Assembly (NCBI RefSeq): GCF_041435095.1
Contig: NZ_CP108025.1
Location: forward strand, 4,774,001-4,838,000
Length of the DNA: 64,000 nucleotides
Direction of reading: 5' to 3'
DNA from: Kitasatospora sp. NBC_00315
Lineage (GTDB): Bacteria; Actinomycetota; Actinomycetes; Streptomycetales; Streptomycetaceae
Below the pieces are notes generated by a model that had not been told where the DNA came from, searched no databases, and worked only from the letters and a program-made list of their open reading frames with translations. Numbering within the stretch: the stretch's first letter is position 1; each line of letters opens with the position of its first letter. Below, piece by piece: positions 25,188 to 34,270 of this stretch. The position numbers and the translations under genes are program-made.

Positions 25188-26111
25188 TCACCGAGCGTCG
25201 GGGGGCAGCAGTCGGGCCAGGGTCCGCACCGCGCGGTACTGCAGCGTCTTGATGGCGCCCTCGTTCTTTCCCATGATCCGGGCCGTCTCGGCGACCGAGA
25301 GCCCCTGCAGGAAGCGCAGCGTCACGCACTCCTGCTGCTGCGGGTTGAGCCGGCCGACCGCCTCCAGCAGCGCGGCGTTGGAGAGCCGCTCCAGCACCGA
25401 GTCCTCGGGGCTGCGCTCGCACTCGTTGGAGTCGAGCATCTCGCCGGTGGTGACCTCCAGCCGGAACCGGCTGGACTTGAAGTGGTCGGCCACCAGGTTG
25501 CGGGCGATGGTCACCAGCCAGGCGCCGAAGTCGCGCCCCTGCCAGGTGAAGGTGCCGATCCGGCGCAGGGCGCGCAGGAAGGTCTCGCTGGTGAGGTCCT
25601 CGGCGGTGGCCTTGCTGCCGACCCGGTAGTAGATGTAGCGGTACACGGTGTCCGCGTAGTGGTCGTACAGGCGCCCGAAGGCCTCGCTCTCGCCGGCCTG
25701 GGCCCGTTCGACCAGCTCCATGATCGGGTTGTGCTCGGTCTCGAAGCCGGGGCTCGGGGCCGTCCGCGCCCGGCCCCGCCCGCCGGCCGGGCGGGCCCGG
25801 GGGCCGGCCTCGGTGCCGCTCGCGCTCCCGGCCGGGCCGGCGCCCGCCGCGCCGCCGCTCGTGGTGCCGCTGGCGGCGGTGGAGCGCAGGGCGGCCCCGG
25901 GAGGGTGCGGGTGGCCGACGGCGAACGCGCCCCCGGCGGGCACCAGCCGCGGAGCCGGCAGGAGCTGGCTGTGCAGCAGCGTGCGCAGCAGTTCCAGGCC
26001 GGTGGAGATCTGCCGGTCGGAGGCCTGTCGGACCCGGGCGCTGCGGGAGCGCAGGGGCGCGGGCGACGGGCGGGTGGGAGCAGGCGCGTCGTTCCGGACG
26101 GGTGGGTACAC
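25188..26111 (-). CDS. bldN: ECF sigma factor BldN with N-terminal pro-region
   Basis: 307 residues. Region 2 (about 131-200) reads MELVERAQAGESEAFGRLYD, DTVYRYIYYRVG and SETFLRALRRI; region 4 (about 245-300) reads LNPQQQECVTLRFLQGLS and MGKNEGAIKTLQYRAVRTL. It directs transcription of bldM, chaplins, rodlins and rsbN in Streptomyces development. Residues 1-128 are a low-complexity Pro/Ala/Gly extension; the S. coelicolor protein has an extension of about 86 residues that is cleaved. The GTG start gives a VYPPV N-terminus similar to the MYPHV of S. coelicolor. The ribosome site (GGGAG) is rather close. Upstream lies a 445-bp regulatory region. Confidence 0.93.
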   Translation of the reverse strand: MYPPVRNDAPAPTRPSPAPLRSRSARVRQASDRQISTGLELLRTLLHSQLLPAPRLVPAGGAFAVGHPHPPGAALRSTAASGTTSGGAAGAGPAGSASGTEAGPRARPAGGRGRARTAPSPGFETEHNPIMELVERAQAGESEAFGRLYDHYADTVYRYIYYRVGSKATAEDLTSETFLRALRRIGTFTWQGRDFGAWLVTIARNLVADHFKSSRFRLEVTTGEMLDSNECERSPEDSVLERLSNAALLEAVGRLNPQQQECVTLRFLQGLSVAETARIMGKNEGAIKTLQYRAVRTLARLLPPDAR

Positions 26112-26556
26112 GGGACTCCCAGAGGCAGAACTGTGGACGGATCACCTCCGCCTGCGCGGAGAGCACGACCCCGGCCCCGGTCACGAGGGGCGGACGGGGT
26201 GGCGTGCATCCAGGAGAGAATAACGCTTTGTGCAATGACAGCTACACCCTGTTGCCGAAGTGGTCGTTTGGGATCCGCTACCTATGCCAATCGGCCGGAA
26301 ACTGATCGGACGTGTCGCCATTCGCTCGGCTCAACGTGATCGAACGGGAGCGCTCGGTGACCGGTTCGGCGGTGCGGCGCGCGGATTCCCCGCCTTCTGT
26401 CCCGGCAATCCCAGACTTTGCCGGTCTGTCGAACGATCGGATCCGGTCATCAGGTGGCAGGCCCGGACGGCGGGGCGGGAAAGCCGCCGCGCCACCGCCG
26501 GATTCGCTCGTACGAGGGCGCCGCGCGGGCGCCCGGATTGACGCCGTGGCCGCTGG
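26112..26556. other. Long bldN upstream region
   Basis: 445 bp without a supportable gene, between the divergent... same-strand HAD gene stop and bldN start. It is noticeably lower in G+C between 26215 and 26345. Long leaders and several regulators are known upstream of bldN in relatives; a CGTTGA on the minus strand (26336-26331) lacks a matching -35 and is not called a promoter. Confidence 0.45.
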
Positions 26557-27615
26557 TCAGGCGGTGTGCCGCCGGTGGATCGCGACGCCGGCCGCGGTCG
26601 CTCCGGCGGCCACCCCGAGCGCCGCCGCGGCCGGGATGCCCACCCGGGCGGCCTTGCGGCCGGTGCGGAAGTCGCGCACCCGCCACCCCATCGCCCGGGC
26701 GTGGCGGCGCAGCGCGCCGTCCGGGTTCACCACGTACGGGTGGCCGACCAGCGAGAGCATCGGGATGTCGTTGGACGAGTCGCTGTACGCGGCGCAGCGG
26801 TCGAGGTCGAGCCGCTCGCGGCGGGCCAGCGAGCGGACGGCGGCCGCCTTGGCGGGGCCGTGCAGCAGCTCGCCGACCAGGCGTCCGGTGTAGAGGCCGT
26901 CCCGCGCCTCGGCGACCGTCCCGAGCGCGCCGGTCATGCCGAGCCGGCGGGCGATGATCCGGGCCACCTCCTGCGGGGCCGCGGTGACCAGCCAGACCCG
27001 CTGGCCGGCGTCGAGGTGCATCTGGACCAGCGCGCGGGTGCCCGGCCAGATCTTCTCGGCGATGACGTCCTCGAAGATCTCCTCGCAGATCTCCTCCAGG
27101 TCGGCGGTGCGCTTGCCCGCCACCAGACCCAGCGCGGTGTGCTGGGCGTCGGCCATGTGCTCCGGGTCCTCGGTGCCGTGCAGCCGGAACCAGGCCTGCT
27201 GCCAGGCGAACCGGGCCACGTCCCGGTGGGTGAAGAAGTCGCGCCGGTAGAGGCCGATGCCCAGGTAGAAGACCGCGGCGCCGCGCAGGATGGTGTTGTC
27301 GCAGTCGAAGAAGGCGGCGGCGCGGGGGTCGTCCGGGTCGGGGGTGTGGTTGCCGGCCGGCGCCTTGGGGGCCTTGGCCCGCTTCCCGCCCGGCCCGCCC
27401 TCCGGCTCGTGCCCGGCGTCCTCGTCGTGCTCCGCCCGCCCGCCGTGCCCGGCCGCCGCGTCCGGGGCGCTCGTCCCGTCGGGCACGCTCGTCCCGTCCG
27501 GGGCGGGCTGCGCCCGCAACGCCGCCTCCGCCGCCGCGGCGGCGGCCTCGCCCGCCAGCGCGGTCCGCTCGGTCGGGGAACGCCTGGTGAGGGTGAGCCT
27601 TCGAAGCACGGCCAT
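26557..27615 (-). CDS. HAD-IB family hydrolase (SerB-like phosphatase)
   Basis: 352 residues. After an Ala/Gly/Asp-rich, poorly ordered N-terminus (1-95), the HAD core begins with AAFFDCDNTILRGAAVFYLG (Asp104, Asp106), then VWLVTAAPQEVARIIARRLG, and ends with DRCAAYSDSSNDIPMLSLVG (motif IV). The C-terminus has one hydrophobic segment (IPAAAALGVAAGATAAGVAIH), so the protein may be membrane-anchored. This HAD-IB/CicA-like group includes lysophosphatidate- and serine-phosphate phosphatases. It stays next to bldN in relatives. The ATG at 27615 is leaderless-type. Confidence 0.85.
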   Translation of the reverse strand: MAVLRRLTLTRRSPTERTALAGEAAAAAAEAALRAQPAPDGTSVPDGTSAPDAAAGHGGRAEHDEDAGHEPEGGPGGKRAKAPKAPAGNHTPDPDDPRAAAFFDCDNTILRGAAVFYLGIGLYRRDFFTHRDVARFAWQQAWFRLHGTEDPEHMADAQHTALGLVAGKRTADLEEICEEIFEDVIAEKIWPGTRALVQMHLDAGQRVWLVTAAPQEVARIIARRLGMTGALGTVAEARDGLYTGRLVGELLHGPAKAAAVRSLARRERLDLDRCAAYSDSSNDIPMLSLVGHPYVVNPDGALRRHARAMGWRVRDFRTGRKAARVGIPAAAALGVAAGATAAGVAIHRRHTA

Positions 27616-27622
27616 GGCACCG

Positions 27623-27628
27623 AGCATA
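27623..27628 (-). promoter_or_regulatory. -10 element for leaderless HAD-IB gene
   Basis: TATGCT on the minus strand, exactly 7 nt before the ATG at 27615. The nearby in-frame ATG at 27627 lies inside this element, which argues against it as start. Confidence 0.6.
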
Positions 27629-27818
27629 GCCAGCGCCGGTGACCATGACCGTGACGTCGGCGTGCAGGAGCGGTTAACGGCCCGCGGCAACGCCGTGACC
27701 GTCCGCGCGGGGCGGGAGGCCGGGCCCGGAACGAAGGGGCCGGAAGGAAGGGGCCGACGGACGCGGAGCACGGGGTGACGGAGCCGGGGGAGCCGGAGCG
27801 CTGGAGCACAATGGCCGG

Positions 27819-28097
27819 GTGAGCCCACTGCTGCGACGTGACAAGACCCCGAACCCGGCGGACCGCACCGTGACCCTGGTCGGAAAGCCGGGGTGTCACC
27901 TCTGCGACGACGCCCGCGCGGTGATCGTCCGGGTGACCGCCGAGACCGGCGCCGCCTTCGAGGAGAAGGACATCACCCAGGACGAGGAGCTGTACCGCAA
28001 GTACTGGGAGCAGATCCCGGTGACCCTGATCGACGGCCGGCAGCACGACTTCTGGCGGGTCGACGAGCGGCGGCTCCGGACGGCCCTCGGCGCCTGA
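27819..28097 (+). CDS. Glutaredoxin-like thioredoxin-fold protein
   Basis: 92 residues. The redox motif CHLC (Cys26, Cys29) follows the first beta strand VTLVGKPG, and the cis-Pro stretch EQIPVTLIDGRQHDFWRVD is retained. It belongs to the DUF836/glutaredoxin-like group (glutaredoxin 2-like). A reductase role for a small thiol or protein disulfide in the cytoplasm is expected. The GTG start has CACAAT 6 nt upstream and no ribosome site. It is divergent from the HAD-IB gene. Confidence 0.85.
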   Translation: MSPLLRRDKTPNPADRTVTLVGKPGCHLCDDARAVIVRVTAETGAAFEEKDITQDEELYRKYWEQIPVTLIDGRQHDFWRVDERRLRTALGA

Positions 28098-28313
28098 CCG
28101 GGGGCGGGCCCGGGCCGGCCGATCACCCGCGGCGCCCGCGGGCCGGCACCCGGGGCGCCCCGGGAGCCCGCTCGCAGCCCGCTCGCGTCGCGCTCAGGTG
28201 TGTGAGTGTGGCGAAGAAAACTGCACAACGGCTGGGAATCCACCGCATGGTCGGCTTACGATCTAACCTCGTTTTCGCGCCACGGGGGCAGACCGCAGAG
28301 GAGTGCCGCCGCC

Positions 28314-29051
28314 ATGCTTCCCGGCCGGATCCCAGGGCAGGCCGTCGCCGCCGAGGGGTTCGCCGTGGTCGACGTGGAGGCCACCGGGCGCAGCCCCTGG
28401 CGCCATCGCGTGGTCGAGGTCGCCGTCGTCCTGCTGGACCGGCAGCTGCGGACCGAGGCCGAGTTCGCGACCCTGCTCGACCCGGTCGGCCCGGTCGGCC
28501 CGACCCATGTGCACCGGATCGCCCAGACGGACGTGGCCGGCGCCCCGCGCTTTCGCGAGGTGGCCCCGTACCTGCTGGAGCTGTTGTCGGGGCGGGTGCT
28601 GGTCGGCCACCACGTGACCTGCGACCAGTCCTTCCTGGATCGCGAGTTCGCCCGGATCGGGGTGCCCTGGCCGGCGGTGCCGCTGCTCTGCACGATGCGC
28701 CTGGCCCGCGCCCACCTGCCGGGGGCCGGCGGCTTCGGCCTCGCCGCCTGCGCCGACGCGGCCGGGCTGGGCTGGTACCCGGCGCACACCGCGCTCGGCG
28801 ACGCCCGCGCCACCGCCGACCTGCTGCGGCACTGCATACGCACCCGCTCCTGCCCGCCGGCCGCCTGGGCCGAGCCGTTGCGCGAGGCCGTCGGGGTGTC
28901 GTGGCCCCGGCTGCCCCGGGCCCGCTCGCAGCCGGACGGCGCCCCGCTCGGGCTGATCAGGCGGGAGGCTCCGGCCGGGCCCCGGCAGCCGGGCGGACGG
29001 CCCCCGGCCGTCGCGCCGACGGACTCCGGTGCTATGGGACACCCGGCGTGA
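28314..29051 (+). CDS. DEDDh 3'-5' exonuclease
   Basis: 245 residues. Exo I is VVDVEATGR, Exo II is VGHHVTCDQSFLDREF, and Exo III is HTALGDARATADLLRH, giving the DEDDh set of acidic residues plus His. It resembles the DnaQ/epsilon exonuclease domain and acts on nucleic-acid 3' ends. The ATG at 28314 is preceded by GAGGAG; the frame stays open to 28206 but no better start exists. It ends 36 bp before the Rex operator. The C-terminal 50 residues are Pro/Arg-rich and probably disordered. Confidence 0.85.
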   Translation: MLPGRIPGQAVAAEGFAVVDVEATGRSPWRHRVVEVAVVLLDRQLRTEAEFATLLDPVGPVGPTHVHRIAQTDVAGAPRFREVAPYLLELLSGRVLVGHHVTCDQSFLDREFARIGVPWPAVPLLCTMRLARAHLPGAGGFGLAACADAAGLGWYPAHTALGDARATADLLRHCIRTRSCPPAAWAEPLREAVGVSWPRLPRARSQPDGAPLGLIRREAPAGPRQPGGRPPAVAPTDSGAMGHPA

Positions 29052-29087
29052 TGCGCATCACTGTGTACGGACAAATCGGACACCATC

Positions 29088-29107
29088 TTTGTGCACACGT
29101 TCACAAA
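29088..29107 (+). promoter_or_regulatory. Rex operator (ROP)
   Basis: TTTGTGCACACGTTCACAAA. The core TGTGCA-4 bp-TTCACA (29090-29105) matches the Streptomyces Rex operator TGTGAA-4 bp-TTCACA at 11 of 12 positions, with symmetric T/A flanks. It overlaps the -35 region of the rex promoter, so Rex should repress its own operon when NADH is low and be released when NADH is high. Confidence 0.88.
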
Positions 29108-29117
29108 CGCATAGCCT
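29089..29117 (+). promoter_or_regulatory. rex-hem operon promoter
   Basis: TTGTGC (29089-29094), a 17-bp spacer, then TAGCCT (29112-29117). The spacing is ideal for a vegetative promoter and the -35 lies within the Rex operator. Confidence 0.7.
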
Positions 29118-29152
29118 GGCCACCTAAGCCCAGCTTCACCCACAGGAGCACC

Positions 29153-30061
29153 GTGGCAATCGGCCGATCACCACAGAGCAGTTCGCAGACGCCCGACCAG
29201 GGCGCCGCGCGCCGACCCTCGCGTGCCCGGGGCATCCCGGAGGCGACCGTCGCCCGACTCCCGCTGTATCTGCGGGCCCTCACCGCGCTCTCGGAGCGCT
29301 CCGTCCCCACCGTCTCCTCCGAGGAGCTGGCGGCCGCCGCGGGTGTGAACTCCGCGAAGCTGCGCAAGGACTTCTCCTACCTCGGCTCGTACGGCACCCG
29401 CGGGGTCGGTTACGACGTCGAGTACCTCGTCTACCAGATCTCCCGCGAGCTCGGCCTGACCCAGGACTGGCCGGTCGTGATCGTCGGGATCGGCAACCTC
29501 GGCCACGCGCTCGCCAACTACGGCGGCTTCGCCTCCCGCGGCTTCCGGGTCGCGGCCCTGCTGGACGCCGATCCGGCCGTGGTCGGCAGCAGCGCGGCCG
29601 GTCTGCCGGTGCGGCACATGGACGAGCTGGAGGAGATCGTGGAGACCCACGCGGTCTCCATCGGCGTCATCACCACGCCCCCCGGCGCCGCCCAGCTGGT
29701 CTGCGACCGGCTGGTCGAGGCGGGCGTCACCAGCATCCTGAACTTCGCGCCCACCGTGCTGACCGTCCCGGACGGCGTGGACGTGCGCAAGGTCGATCTG
29801 TCCATAGAGCTTCAGATCCTGGCCTTCCACGAGCAGCGCAAGGCGGGCGAGGAGCCGGACCGCGGCGAGTCCGTGCTCGACCGGGCCCCCGGTCCGGTCC
29901 GGGCCGCCGCCGCCAAGCTGCGCCGTGCGGCAGGCACCGCCAAGGCCCTGACGGACGCCAAGCCGGAGGCCGACCAGACCAAGGCCAAGGCCGTGAAGGC
30001 CGCCAAGCCGGCCAAGGGCACGGGCCCCGAGGGCGACCTCTCGGCGGTGATGCCGGCATGA
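29153..30061 (+). CDS. rex: Redox-sensing transcriptional repressor Rex
   Basis: 302 residues. The N-terminal winged helix (residues 25-90) reads ATVARLPLYLRALTAL, TVSSEELAAAAGVNSAKLRKDFSYLG. The NAD(H)-binding Rossmann domain starts at VVIVGIGNLGHALANYGGF and includes INFAPTVL-type residues (ILNFAPTVLTVPDGVDVRKVDL). The C-terminal 60 residues are an extra Ala/Lys-rich tail. Rex senses the NADH/NAD+ ratio and represses respiratory genes. The GTG at 29153 follows CAGGAG. The gene heads the haem operon, as in S. coelicolor rex-hemACD. Confidence 0.95.
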   Translation: MAIGRSPQSSSQTPDQGAARRPSRARGIPEATVARLPLYLRALTALSERSVPTVSSEELAAAAGVNSAKLRKDFSYLGSYGTRGVGYDVEYLVYQISRELGLTQDWPVVIVGIGNLGHALANYGGFASRGFRVAALLDADPAVVGSSAAGLPVRHMDELEEIVETHAVSIGVITTPPGAAQLVCDRLVEAGVTSILNFAPTVLTVPDGVDVRKVDLSIELQILAFHEQRKAGEEPDRGESVLDRAPGPVRAAAAKLRRAAGTAKALTDAKPEADQTKAKAVKAAKPAKGTGPEGDLSAVMPA

Positions 30062-30092
30062 GCGCGCGCGTTCACCGCGGTGGGAGGCCGGC

Positions 30093-31517
30093 ATGAGCCT
30101 GCTCGTCGTAGGGCTGAGCCACCGCACCGCGCCCGTCGGGGTGCTGGAGCGCGCGGCGCTCACCGGTGACGTCCCCACCCGGCTGCTGCACGACGCCGCC
30201 GCGACGGCGACCGTCGCCGAGGCCGCGCTGGTCAACACCTGCAACCGGATCGAGCTCTACGCGGACGTGGACAAGTTCCACGCCGGCGTCGCCGAGCTCT
30301 CCCTCCTGCTCGCCCACCACACTGGCGTGGACCTGGAGGAGCTCACCTCCCATCTCTACGTCCACTACGAGGACCGCGCCGTCCACCACCTCTTCTCGGT
30401 GGCCTGCGGCCTGGACTCGATGGTGGTCGGCGAGGGCCAGATCCTCGGCCAGCTGCGCGACGCGCTCGCCCGCGCCCAGGAGGAGCACACCGCCGGGCGC
30501 GACCTCAACGAGCTCTTCCAGCAGGCCCTGCGGGTGGGCAAGCGGGCGCACAGCGAGACCGGCATCGACAAGGCCGGCCAGTCGCTGGTCACCTTCGGCC
30601 TGGAGCAGATCGCCGCCGGTGCCGGGGAGATCGCCGGCAAGCGGGCCCTGGTGGTCGGTGCGGGCTCGATGAGCTCGCTGGCCGCCGCCACGCTGGTGCG
30701 CGCGGGTGTGAGCGAACTGTTGATCGCCAATCGCACCCCCGAGCGGGCCGAGCGCCTGGTGGCCATCCTGGGCAGCGCGAACGCCCGGACGCTCGACCTG
30801 GCGAAGGTTCCCGAGGCACTGGCCGACGTCGACCTGGTGATCTCCTGCACCGGCGCGGCCGGCGTGGTGATCGGCGCCGACGACGTCGCGACCGCCGTCG
30901 CGGCCCGGGACGCCGCCTCGCCGCTCGCCTTCCTCGACCTGGCGATGCCGCGCGACGTCGACCACGCCGTGCACGCGCTGCCCGGCGCGCTGCTGGTCGA
31001 CCTGGAGAGCCTCTCGCACGCCCACGCCGCCACCCCCGGCGCGGGCGACGTGGACGCCGTCGGCGGCATCGTCGCCGACGAGGTCGCCGCGTTCGGCGCC
31101 GCCCAGCGGGCCGCCCGGATCGCGCCCACCGTGGTCGCGCTGCGGGCGATGGCCTCCGAGGTGGTCCTCTCCGAGCTCGGGCGGCTGGACTCCCGGCTGC
31201 CCGACCTGGACGAGCGCTCCCGCGCCGAGATCACCCAGACCGTCCGCCGCGTGGTGGACAAGCTGCTGCACGCGCCCACCGTGCGGGTGAAGCAGCTCGC
31301 CGCCGAGCCCGGCGGCGCCTCGTACGCGGACGCCCTGCGCGAGCTGTTCGACCTCGACCCGGCGGCCGTCCACGCGGTCTCGGGCACGCCGGGCGCCCAG
31401 AAGTCGGCTGCCCAGCAGCCGGTCGTCACCAAGACGGGCCCGCAGAAGCCGGGCCCGCAGACCCCGGGCCCGGCCCGGCCCGCCAACGGCACCCTCGCGG
31501 GCGAGGTCGCCAGATGA
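30093..31517 (+). CDS. hemA: Glutamyl-tRNA reductase
   Basis: 474 residues. It makes glutamate-1-semialdehyde from glutamyl-tRNA with NADPH, the first step of C5 haem synthesis. The catalytic Cys50 is in LVNTCNRIELYADV; the substrate helix includes FSVACGLDSMVVGEGQILGQ; the NADPH fold begins ALVVGAGSMSSLAAATLVRAG; the spinal dimer helix follows. The C-terminus carries an extra 50 Pro/Gln/Gly-rich residues. GGGAGG precedes the ATG, 31 bp after rex. The stop overlaps the hemC start as ATGA. Confidence 0.96.
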   Translation: MSLLVVGLSHRTAPVGVLERAALTGDVPTRLLHDAAATATVAEAALVNTCNRIELYADVDKFHAGVAELSLLLAHHTGVDLEELTSHLYVHYEDRAVHHLFSVACGLDSMVVGEGQILGQLRDALARAQEEHTAGRDLNELFQQALRVGKRAHSETGIDKAGQSLVTFGLEQIAAGAGEIAGKRALVVGAGSMSSLAAATLVRAGVSELLIANRTPERAERLVAILGSANARTLDLAKVPEALADVDLVISCTGAAGVVIGADDVATAVAARDAASPLAFLDLAMPRDVDHAVHALPGALLVDLESLSHAHAATPGAGDVDAVGGIVADEVAAFGAAQRAARIAPTVVALRAMASEVVLSELGRLDSRLPDLDERSRAEITQTVRRVVDKLLHAPTVRVKQLAAEPGGASYADALRELFDLDPAAVHAVSGTPGAQKSAAQQPVVTKTGPQKPGPQTPGPARPANGTLAGEVAR

Positions 31518-32569
31518 ACCGTCAGCCATCCCACGAGTACCACCGGGACGATCACCTCATGAATGGTCAACCGCTCCACGACCAGGCCCCGCCGTCCGCC
31601 GTGCCGCTGCGGCTCGGCACCCGCCGCAGCGCACTCGCCATGGCGCAGTCGGGCATGGTCGCCCGCGAGGTGGGCCGGCTCACCGGACGCGCCGTCGAAC
31701 TGGTGGAGATCACCACCTACGGCGACACCTCCCGCGAGGCCCTGGCGCAGATCGGAGGCACCGGTGTCTTCGTCTCCGCCCTGCGCGACGCGCTGCTGGA
31801 GGGCCGGATCGACTTCGCCGTGCACTCCCTGAAGGACCTTCCCACCGCGGCCCCCGAGGGCCTGCTGCTGGCCGCCGTCCCCGAGCGCGAGGACGTCCGC
31901 GACGCCCTCGTCGCCCGCGAGGGCCTGGGCCTGCAGGAACTGCTGGAGAAGCTGGCCGGCGCCGGCCGCACCGCGCGGATAGGCACCGGGTCGCCGCGTC
32001 GGGCGGCCCAGCTCAACGCCTGGGCCGCCGCCCGGGGCACGACCGTGGAGACCACCCCGATCCGGGGCAACGTCGACACCCGGATCGGTTTCGTCGCCTC
32101 CGGTGAGCTCGACGCGGTGGTCCTCGCCGCGGCCGGCCTCAACCGGCTCGGGCGCGGGGCCGAGATCACCGAGCACCTCGATCCCGAGCTGATGCTCCCG
32201 GCTCCCGGACAGGGCGCCCTCGCGATCGAGTGCACCAGCGCGAACACCGCCCTGGCCGCGACTCTGGCCGCCCTGGACCACGCCCCCACCCGGGTCGCGG
32301 TGGTGGCCGAGCGCGCTCTGCTGGCCGCCCTCGAAGCCGGTTGCTCCGCCCCGGTCGGGGCGCTCGCGACCTGGGGCAGCCGCTCCGAACTGTTGCTGGA
32401 GGGCGTGGTCGGCACCGTCGACGGCGCCACCCTGCTGAAGATGTCCGCCAGTGGTCCGCTCGTCCTCGACGAGTCGGCCGAGCAGCACGCGCGGGCCCTC
32501 GGCCACGCCCTTGCCGCCCGGCTGCTCGACGCGGGTGCGTCCACTCTCATGGGGGAGCGAGCCCGATGA
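31514..32569 (+). CDS. hemC: Porphobilinogen deaminase (hydroxymethylbilane synthase)
   Basis: 351 residues from the ATG that overlaps the hemA stop; a second in-frame ATG at 31559 would give a more usual N-terminus. It joins four porphobilinogen units. Conserved parts are LRLGTRRSALAMAQSGMVA, DFAVHSLKDLPT, RIGTGSPRRAAQLNAW, IRGNVDTRI and LPAPGQGALAIEC. The dipyrromethane cofactor Cys277 is in EAGCSAPVGALA. Cytoplasmic. It overlaps hemD by ATGA, so the three hem genes are translationally coupled. Confidence 0.95.
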   Translation: MNRQPSHEYHRDDHLMNGQPLHDQAPPSAVPLRLGTRRSALAMAQSGMVAREVGRLTGRAVELVEITTYGDTSREALAQIGGTGVFVSALRDALLEGRIDFAVHSLKDLPTAAPEGLLLAAVPEREDVRDALVAREGLGLQELLEKLAGAGRTARIGTGSPRRAAQLNAWAAARGTTVETTPIRGNVDTRIGFVASGELDAVVLAAAGLNRLGRGAEITEHLDPELMLPAPGQGALAIECTSANTALAATLAALDHAPTRVAVVAERALLAALEAGCSAPVGALATWGSRSELLLEGVVGTVDGATLLKMSASGPLVLDESAEQHARALGHALAARLLDAGASTLMGERAR

Positions 32570-34260
32570 GCCCCACCGCTGCCACCGACACCCCGCTCCC
32601 GGGCGGCAACCCGTTCCAGGCCGGGCCCGCCCCCGCCGGGCGCTGCACCTTCCTGGGCGCGGGCCCCGGGGATCCGGGGCTGCTGACCCTGCGTGCGGTC
32701 GAGGTGCTGGCCTCGGCCGACATCCTGGTCGCCGATCCGCTGACCGCCGCCGCCGTCCGCAGCCACTGTCCGGCCGGTGTGCAGGTACACACCACCGCGG
32801 CCCTCGGCTCCGGCACCGCCACGGACGCCCCCGACGGCGGCTTCGACCTGGCCCGGCTGGTCGCCGAGGCCGTCCGGGCGGGCAAGCACGTGGTCCGCAC
32901 CGTCGACGGCGACCCGGGCCTGGACGGCTGCGCGGCCGAGGAGATGCTCTCCTGCGCGAAGTCGGCGATCCCCTTCGAGGTGATCCCGGGCGTCGCCCAG
33001 TCGGTCGGCGTCCCCGCCTACGCGGGTGTGCCGCTGCGCGGCAGCAACGGGACGGACGTCCGGTTCGTGGACGGCGCGGCGCTGCTGGCCGGCGGGCCGG
33101 TCGACCTCGGCTCCCCGGAGACCACGCTGGTCGTGCGCACCACGCTCGGCCAGCTGCCCGCCACCGCCAACGCGCTGGTGGCGAACGGCCGCAAGCCGGA
33201 CTCGGCGTTCTGCGCCACGCTCTCCGGCACCACCACCCGCCAGCGCTCCTTCACCGCGACGCTGGCGACCATCGCCGCCGATCTCAAGGCGGCCCGGGTG
33301 CTGCCCTCGCCGGTCTCCGCCCCGGTGGACACCGCGACCTCGGTCATAGCCGTGGTCGGCGAGCAGGTCGCGCACCGCATCTCGCACTCCTGGTTCGAGA
33401 CCAAGCCGCTGTTCGGCTGGAACGTCCTGGTGCCGCGCACCAAGGAGCAGGCCACCGGCCTCTCCGACCAGCTGCGCTCGTACGGGGCGGTGCCGCAGGA
33501 GGTGCCCACCATCGCGGTGGAGCCGCCCCGCACCCCGCAGCAGATGGAACGGGCGATCAAGGGCCTGGTCACCGGCCGCTACGAGTGGATCGCCTTCACC
33601 TCGGTCAACGCGGTGCGCGCGGTGCGTGAGAAGTTCGAGGAGTACGGGCTGGACGCCCGGGCCTTCGCCGGCATCAAGGTCGCGGCGGTCGGCGAGACCA
33701 CCGCGCAGTCGCTGGTGGACTTCGGCGTGAAGCCCGATCTGGTGCCCTCCGGCGAGCAGTCCGCGGCCGGTCTGCTGGAGGACTGGCCGCCGTACGACCC
33801 GGTGTTCGACCCGATCGACCGGGTGCTGCTGCCCCGCGCCGACATCGCCACCGAGACCCTGGTGGCCGGCCTGGTCGAGCTGGGCTGGGAGGTCGACGAC
33901 GTGACGGCGTACCGGACGGTGCGCGCCTCGCCGCCGCCGGCCGAGACCCGTGAGGCGATCAAGGGCGGCGGTTTCGACGCGGTGCTCTTCACCTCGTCGT
34001 CCACCGTGCGCAACCTGGTCGGGATCGCCGGCAAGCCGCACAACGTGACCGTGATCGCCTGCATCGGCCCGGCCACCGCGAAGACCGCCGAGGAGCACGG
34101 CCTGCGGGTCGACGTGATGGCCCCGGCGCCGTCCGCCGCCGCGCTGGCCCAGGCCCTGGCAGACTTCGGGGCACGTCGTCGCGACACCGCCACGGCGGCC
34201 GGTGAGCCGGTCTACCGGCCGAGCGAGCGCCGCCCCGGCTCGCGCCGCAAGGCCCGCTGA
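32566..34260 (+). CDS. hemD: Fused uroporphyrinogen methyltransferase-like / uroporphyrinogen-III synthase
   Basis: 564 residues. Residues 25-265 have the SUMT/CobA fold (FLGAGPGDPGLLTLRAVEVL, VIPGVAQSVGVPAYAGVPL, with ATLSGTTTRQRSF). The normal VRLKGGDPFVFGRG loop is replaced by VRTVDGDPGLDGCAAEE, so methyltransferase activity may be lost or altered. Residues 290-545 are HemD: LFGWNVLVPRTKEQATGLSDQL, EWIAFTSVNAVRAV, VDDVTAYRTV, FTSSSTVRNLVG and IACIGPATAKTAEEHGL. HemD closes the tetrapyrrole ring with inversion of ring D. The fusion is standard in Streptomyces. The C-terminal tail is basic (ERRPGSRRKAR). Confidence 0.93.
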   Translation: MSPTAATDTPLPGGNPFQAGPAPAGRCTFLGAGPGDPGLLTLRAVEVLASADILVADPLTAAAVRSHCPAGVQVHTTAALGSGTATDAPDGGFDLARLVAEAVRAGKHVVRTVDGDPGLDGCAAEEMLSCAKSAIPFEVIPGVAQSVGVPAYAGVPLRGSNGTDVRFVDGAALLAGGPVDLGSPETTLVVRTTLGQLPATANALVANGRKPDSAFCATLSGTTTRQRSFTATLATIAADLKAARVLPSPVSAPVDTATSVIAVVGEQVAHRISHSWFETKPLFGWNVLVPRTKEQATGLSDQLRSYGAVPQEVPTIAVEPPRTPQQMERAIKGLVTGRYEWIAFTSVNAVRAVREKFEEYGLDARAFAGIKVAAVGETTAQSLVDFGVKPDLVPSGEQSAAGLLEDWPPYDPVFDPIDRVLLPRADIATETLVAGLVELGWEVDDVTAYRTVRASPPPAETREAIKGGGFDAVLFTSSSTVRNLVGIAGKPHNVTVIACIGPATAKTAEEHGLRVDVMAPAPSAAALAQALADFGARRRDTATAAGEPVYRPSERRPGSRRKAR

Positions 34261-34270
34261 GAACACACCC

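Noticed and set aside
26331..26336. CGTTGA on the minus strand upstream of bldN as a sigma-BldN promoter
   Set aside because: No CGTAAC-like -35 at 16-17 bp.
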